Shown one piece after another: positions 61,543 through 64,000 of a stretch of 64,000 nucleotides of DNA. The stretch spans positions 114,793 through 178,792 of the forward strand of contig NZ_BRLB01000010.1 of the NCBI RefSeq assembly GCF_027923465.1, given 5' to 3'. Positions within the stretch are counted from its first letter, which is position 1, and each line of letters starts with the position of its first letter. Made by a program: the position numbers and the translations under genes. Under the pieces are notes generated by a model. That model ran no database searches, was not told the origin of the DNA, and worked only from the letters and a program-made list of their open reading frames with translations. The stretch comes from Vallitalea longa (GTDB taxonomy: Bacteria; Bacillota; Clostridia; Lachnospirales; Vallitaleaceae).

Positions 61543-61779
61543 TTAATCAAGTGTATAAGGCATTAATGCTATATGTCTTGATTGCTTAATAGCAATTGTT
61601 AATGCTCTTTGATGTTTAGCACAATTTCCAGTAATTCTTCTTGGAAGAATCTTTCCTCTTTCGGAAACATATCTTTTTAATTTGTTAACATCTTTATAAT
61701 CAATTGTTGCTTTTTTGTCAGCGCAAAAAATACAAATACGTTTTTTTCTTCTTGTACCTTTTCTTTTTTGAAAAGCCAT
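61543..61779 (-). CDS. rpsR: Ribosomal protein S18 (zinc-type)
   Basis: 78 residues. Partner of S6 on the 30S platform. Seen: basic N-terminus [17 protein letters not shown] and NCAKHQR, i.e. three Cys and a His that can hold zinc (C+ form), and the signature [25 protein letters not shown] precedes the ATG. Third gene of rpsF-ssb-rpsR. Confidence 0.97.
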   Translation of the reverse strand: MAFQKRKGTRRKKRICIFCADKKATIDYKDVNKLKRYVSERGKILPRRITGNCAKHQRALTIAIKQSRHIALMPYTLD

Positions 61780-61814
61780 CGTGTTACCTCCTTTATAAAA
61801 AATCTCTTGTTATA

Positions 61815-62255
61815 CTAAAATGGTAAATCGTCATCAAAACTTTCGTCTATAGGAACAAATCCATCGGCGTTATTATTGTCTGGTGCAGGAACTGATGTCT
61901 CTTGTGGCTCCGTAGCCATTCTTTTCTCAAATGATGCTTTACTTTCAGCAAAATGCTGCTCTTCAGCAATAACTTCTGTCATCCATCTTCTATTACCGTT
62001 AGCATCATCATAAGTTCTAATTTGTAATCTACCGACTATACATATTTGTTGACCCTTTTTAAAAAATTTTTCTGCAAATTCTCCAGCTTTTCCAAAAGCT
62101 ACTATATTAATGAAATCTGCATCCGGCTCACCTTCACGTTTAAAACGTCTATTAACTGCTAAAGTATATCTAGCAATTGCAAGAGGTTGGGCACTTTGTG
62201 AATATCTAACTTCTGGGTCTTTTGTTAATCTCCCCATCAATATAACTTTATTCAT
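61815..62255 (-). CDS. ssb: Single-stranded DNA-binding protein
   Basis: 146 residues. OB fold (about 1-108) with MNKVILMGRLTKDPEVRYSQ, FINIVAFGKAGEFAEKFFKK, and the variant YDDANGNRRWMTEVI, then a flexible tail and the acidic tip DESFDDDLPF that binds partner proteins. Between the two ribosomal genes, the standard order. GGGGGT lies upstream of the ATG. Confidence 0.97.
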   Translation of the reverse strand: MNKVILMGRLTKDPEVRYSQSAQPLAIARYTLAVNRRFKREGEPDADFINIVAFGKAGEFAEKFFKKGQQICIVGRLQIRTYDDANGNRRWMTEVIAEEQHFAESKASFEKRMATEPQETSVPAPDNNNADGFVPIDESFDDDLPF

Positions 62256-62274
62256 AATATTACCCCCTTGAAAA

Positions 62275-62562
62275 TTAGTCTTCTAATCTTTTAAATAAGA
62301 ATCTTAAAACAGGTTCCATTATACGAATTCTTTTTTCGATCTCAGCTGGCGCATCAGAAGATGATTGGAATCTAATAAAATAATAGTAACCTTCTTTTAC
62401 TTTATTAATTTCATAAGCTAGTCTTCTTTTTCCCCAGTCGTCGATTTCACCGATATTACCACCAAATCTTTCAATATAACCTTTGATTTTCTCTAAAGCG
62501 GCTTCTTTAACTTCTGTTTCAACTTTTCCGTTGATTACAACTGCTAATTCGTAATTATTCAT
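62275..62562 (-). CDS. rpsF: Ribosomal protein S6
   Basis: 95 residues. 30S platform protein that binds S18. Seen: MNNYELAVVINGKVETEV, DDWGKRRLAYEINKVKEGYY, and EPVLRFLFKRLED at the end. AAAAGGAGG precedes the ATG. First gene of the rpsF-ssb-rpsR operon. Just before the ribosome binding site GGGCC-AAA-GTCC can form a short stem in the leader. Confidence 0.97.
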   Translation of the reverse strand: MNNYELAVVINGKVETEVKEAALEKIKGYIERFGGNIGEIDDWGKRRLAYEINKVKEGYYYFIRFQSSSDAPAEIEKRIRIMEPVLRFLFKRLED

Positions 62563-62684
62563 TAATTACACCTCCTTTTGGACTTTGGCCCTTATATAAA
62601 TAAGAGCAAGGATAATAATTATCATTACAATAATTATATAGCATGACATAAAATTACTATTTTACTTCTATACTACAATTAAAT

Positions 62685-62713
62685 ATATTAACATAGTTTA
62701 TTAGATAATGCAA
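62685..62713 (-). promoter_or_regulatory. Promoter of the rpsF operon
   Basis: TTGCAT (62713-62708) and TAATAT (62690-62685) are 17 bases apart on the minus strand, with TGT directly before the -10. A leader of about 115 bases precedes rpsF. Confidence 0.65.
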
Positions 62714-62770
62714 TAGACTTTTACAATTTACATTATAATGATTAATTTTCGAATATCAAATTTATATTTA

Positions 62771-62944
62771 TTATTTAATATCTTTAATATTCTTTTCTAA
62801 TTTTTTTCTAGGTATCATTACTTGATGACCACAACCTAAACATTTTATTCTAAAATCAATACCTGTTCTAAGAACTTCCCATTCATGACTTCCGCATGGA
62901 TGTTGTTTTTTCAAATACAGCACATTTCCCACTTTTATATCCAT
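62771..62944 (-). CDS. DUF951 family protein
   Basis: 57 residues from the ATG at 62944 (GAGGTG nine bases upstream; a GTG four codons earlier overlaps it). Motifs VGNVLYLKKQHPCGSHEWEV, then FRIKCLGCGHQVMIPRKKLE define DUF951. Three Cys and a His could bind zinc. Function unknown; in Clostridia it commonly precedes rpsF, as here. Confidence 0.9.
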   Translation of the reverse strand: MDIKVGNVLYLKKQHPCGSHEWEVLRTGIDFRIKCLGCGHQVMIPRKKLEKNIKDIK

Positions 62945-63229
62945 CTTTATAATCACCTCTAGTAAATTATTAACTTATATTTACAATATTATCCTAGCTA
63001 ATATTATAAATTAAATTAGTGTAATAGTAAATATCTTATTACCAGCTATTTGCTTTTATGGAATATTTCTCCCCATAAATAATTTTATCATATTTAATAT
63101 GTATATATGGAAGTCTATTGATCCGAAATAATAATTTTTATAAGTATTTTTATAAAATTATCGTCATTTGTTAGAATTCATTTATAGACAATACCTTCAA
63201 GAAAATTAGGGCAATAATTTTTTGAGAAC

Positions 63230-63253
63230 AAAAAAACAGCTATATAAGCTGTT
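63230..63253 (-). terminator. Terminator of the rRNA operon
   Basis: AACAGCT/AGCTGTT (7 bp, 5-base loop) followed by TTTTT on the minus strand, seven bases after tRNA-fMet. It marks the end of the rRNA-tRNA transcript. Confidence 0.85.
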
Positions 63254-63259
63254 ATTAAA

Positions 63260-63333
<74 letters not shown>

Positions 63334-63359
63334 CCATTATAATGATTATACAAAATGTA

Positions 63360-63430
63360 AGGCGCCAATCGGATTTGAACCGATGATGAAGGTGTTGCAG
63401 ACCTCTGCCTTACCACTTGGCTATGGCGCC
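63360..63430 (-). tRNA. tRNA-Cys (GCA)
   Basis: 71 nt. Acceptor GGCGCCA/TGGCGCC with U73, the Cys identity base. Anticodon loop CTGCAAC gives GCA; the T loop is GGTTCAAATCC. No CCA encoded. Between 5S and tRNA-fMet. Confidence 0.95.
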
Positions 63431-63474
63431 ATATTATATTATATGCATATAGCACTAATTTTGTCAATAACAAA

Positions 63475-63592
63475 ATCGGCAGCCATCTACTCTCCCAAGT
63501 CGTCTCCAACTAAGTACCATCGACCGTTTATGTCTTAACCATCGTGTTCGGTATGTGAAACGGGTGTTTCCCATAAACGCATTACCACCGAA
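63475..63592 (-). rRNA. 5S ribosomal RNA
   Basis: About 118 nt. Ends pair as TCGGTGG/CTGCCGA. Seen: CCGAACACGA and the GGGAGAGTAGATGGCTGCC 3' region typical of Firmicutes 5S. Ends are estimated from the terminal helix. Confidence 0.92.
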
Positions 63593-63593
63593 A

Positions 63594-63665
63594 TGACTCG
63601 TAGGGGAATTGAACCCCTGTTACCGCCGTGAAAGGGCGGTGTCTTAACCGCTTGACCAACGAGCC
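63594..63665 (-). tRNA. tRNA-Glu (UUC)
   Basis: 72 nt. Acceptor GGCTCGT/ACGAGTC with one G-U pair. Anticodon loop CTTTCAC gives UUC; T arm AGGGGTTCAATTCCCCT. Lies between tRNA-Asn and 5S. Confidence 0.95.
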
Positions 63666-63674
63666 TTATTTAAA

Positions 63675-63746
<72 letters not shown>

Positions 63747-63891
63747 ATATTTATTCAAAACAACACACTGATTGTTACTAACTAATTAAACTATCAATCA
63801 ACCTAAGCAAATAACTACTACATAACTTATACATCTTAACTCTTAGCTTGACTTCTTATATATTCAAACCCTCAGGTTCAAACATATTTCC

Positions 63892-64000
63892 TTGGTCAAG
63901 CCCTCGACCTATTAGTATCGGTCAGCTGAACATGTTACCATGCTTACACCTCCGACCTATCAACCTTGTAGTCTTCAAGGGGTCTTACTACCTTACGGTA
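63892..64000 (-). rRNA. 23S ribosomal RNA, 3' end only
   Basis: The last about 109 nt of 23S, continuing beyond the window. The 3' terminal sequence GGTCGAGGGCTTGACCAAG and the preceding GTTCAGCTGACCGATACTA match Firmicutes 23S. The 3' end is estimated. Confidence 0.93.

Overview
The window is AT-rich, roughly 30% GC by eye, and reads as a spore-forming, Gram-positive Clostridia chromosome. Supporting genes are bofA with a DUF2508 gene, cwlD, the ywlC/sua5-ywlE-rpiB-comEB-tagO-wecB-atp gene order, and the rpsF-ssb-rpsR/MazG-like/YybS/gdpP/rplI/dnaB block. A Vallitalea-like or other Lachnospirales-type organism is my guess only. Almost everything up to 44.6 kb and after 55.9 kb is on the minus strand. 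A plus-strand block of transport genes lies at 44.8-55.7 kb.

Layout. (1) 0-8.8 kb: a sugar-acid catabolic operon. It has a FadR-type GntR regulator, two enolase-superfamily enzymes (one clearly DgoD-like), an HpcH/HpaI aldolase, a CUT1 ABC transporter and an aldehyde dehydrogenase cut by the window edge. Three near-identical operator-like sites lie at the two promoters. (2) 8.9-12.8 kb: three tandem secreted proteins with copper-amine-oxidase-N-like domains. They arose by a local duplication that also copied the atp terminator and the last bases of atpC. (3) 12.8-20.5 kb: the complete F1Fo ATP synthase operon with a tandem-fused c subunit next to a normal c subunit. The Na+-ligand signature is complete in the short c. 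The fused copy has Gln in place of the ion-binding Glu in its second hairpin. This is the hybrid-rotor arrangement known from Acetobacterium woodii. (4) 20.6-26.2 kb: envelope glycan initiation (wecB, tagO), comEB, rpiB, arginine phosphatase and Sua5, plus an orphan double-ACT protein on the plus strand. (5) 26.3-32.9 kb: CPBP protease, CwlD, a GH18 hydrolase, DUF5317, an HD-GYP protein, a 25-residue hydrophobic peptide with a possible RNA switch over its ribosome binding site, and a conserved-looking unknown protein. (6) 33-41 kb: a Tad/Flp pilus operon with a 58-residue pilin and an unusual TadC that carries an extracytoplasmic domain. (7) 41.4-44.6 kb: bofA, DUF2508 and a NarL-type two-component system.

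(8) 44.8-48.1 kb: a second CUT1 sugar transporter. (9) 48.5-55.7 kb: a Crp/Fnr-type regulator, a BMP-type nucleoside transporter (lipoprotein, ATPase, two permeases) and a Cys-type sulfatase whose gene overlaps the last permease gene. (10) 55.9-63.0 kb: replication, ribosome and c-di-AMP housekeeping genes. (11) 63.2-64 kb: the distal end of an rRNA operon, in transcription order 23S, tRNA-Asn, tRNA-Glu, 5S, tRNA-Cys, tRNA-fMet, terminator.

The strongest leads for novelty are the hybrid ATP synthase rotor, the peptide with competing RNA helices, the TadC ectodomain, the duplication record between the CuAO-like genes and atpC, and a 28-base dispersed repeat. No CRISPR array, insertion sequence or prophage was seen.
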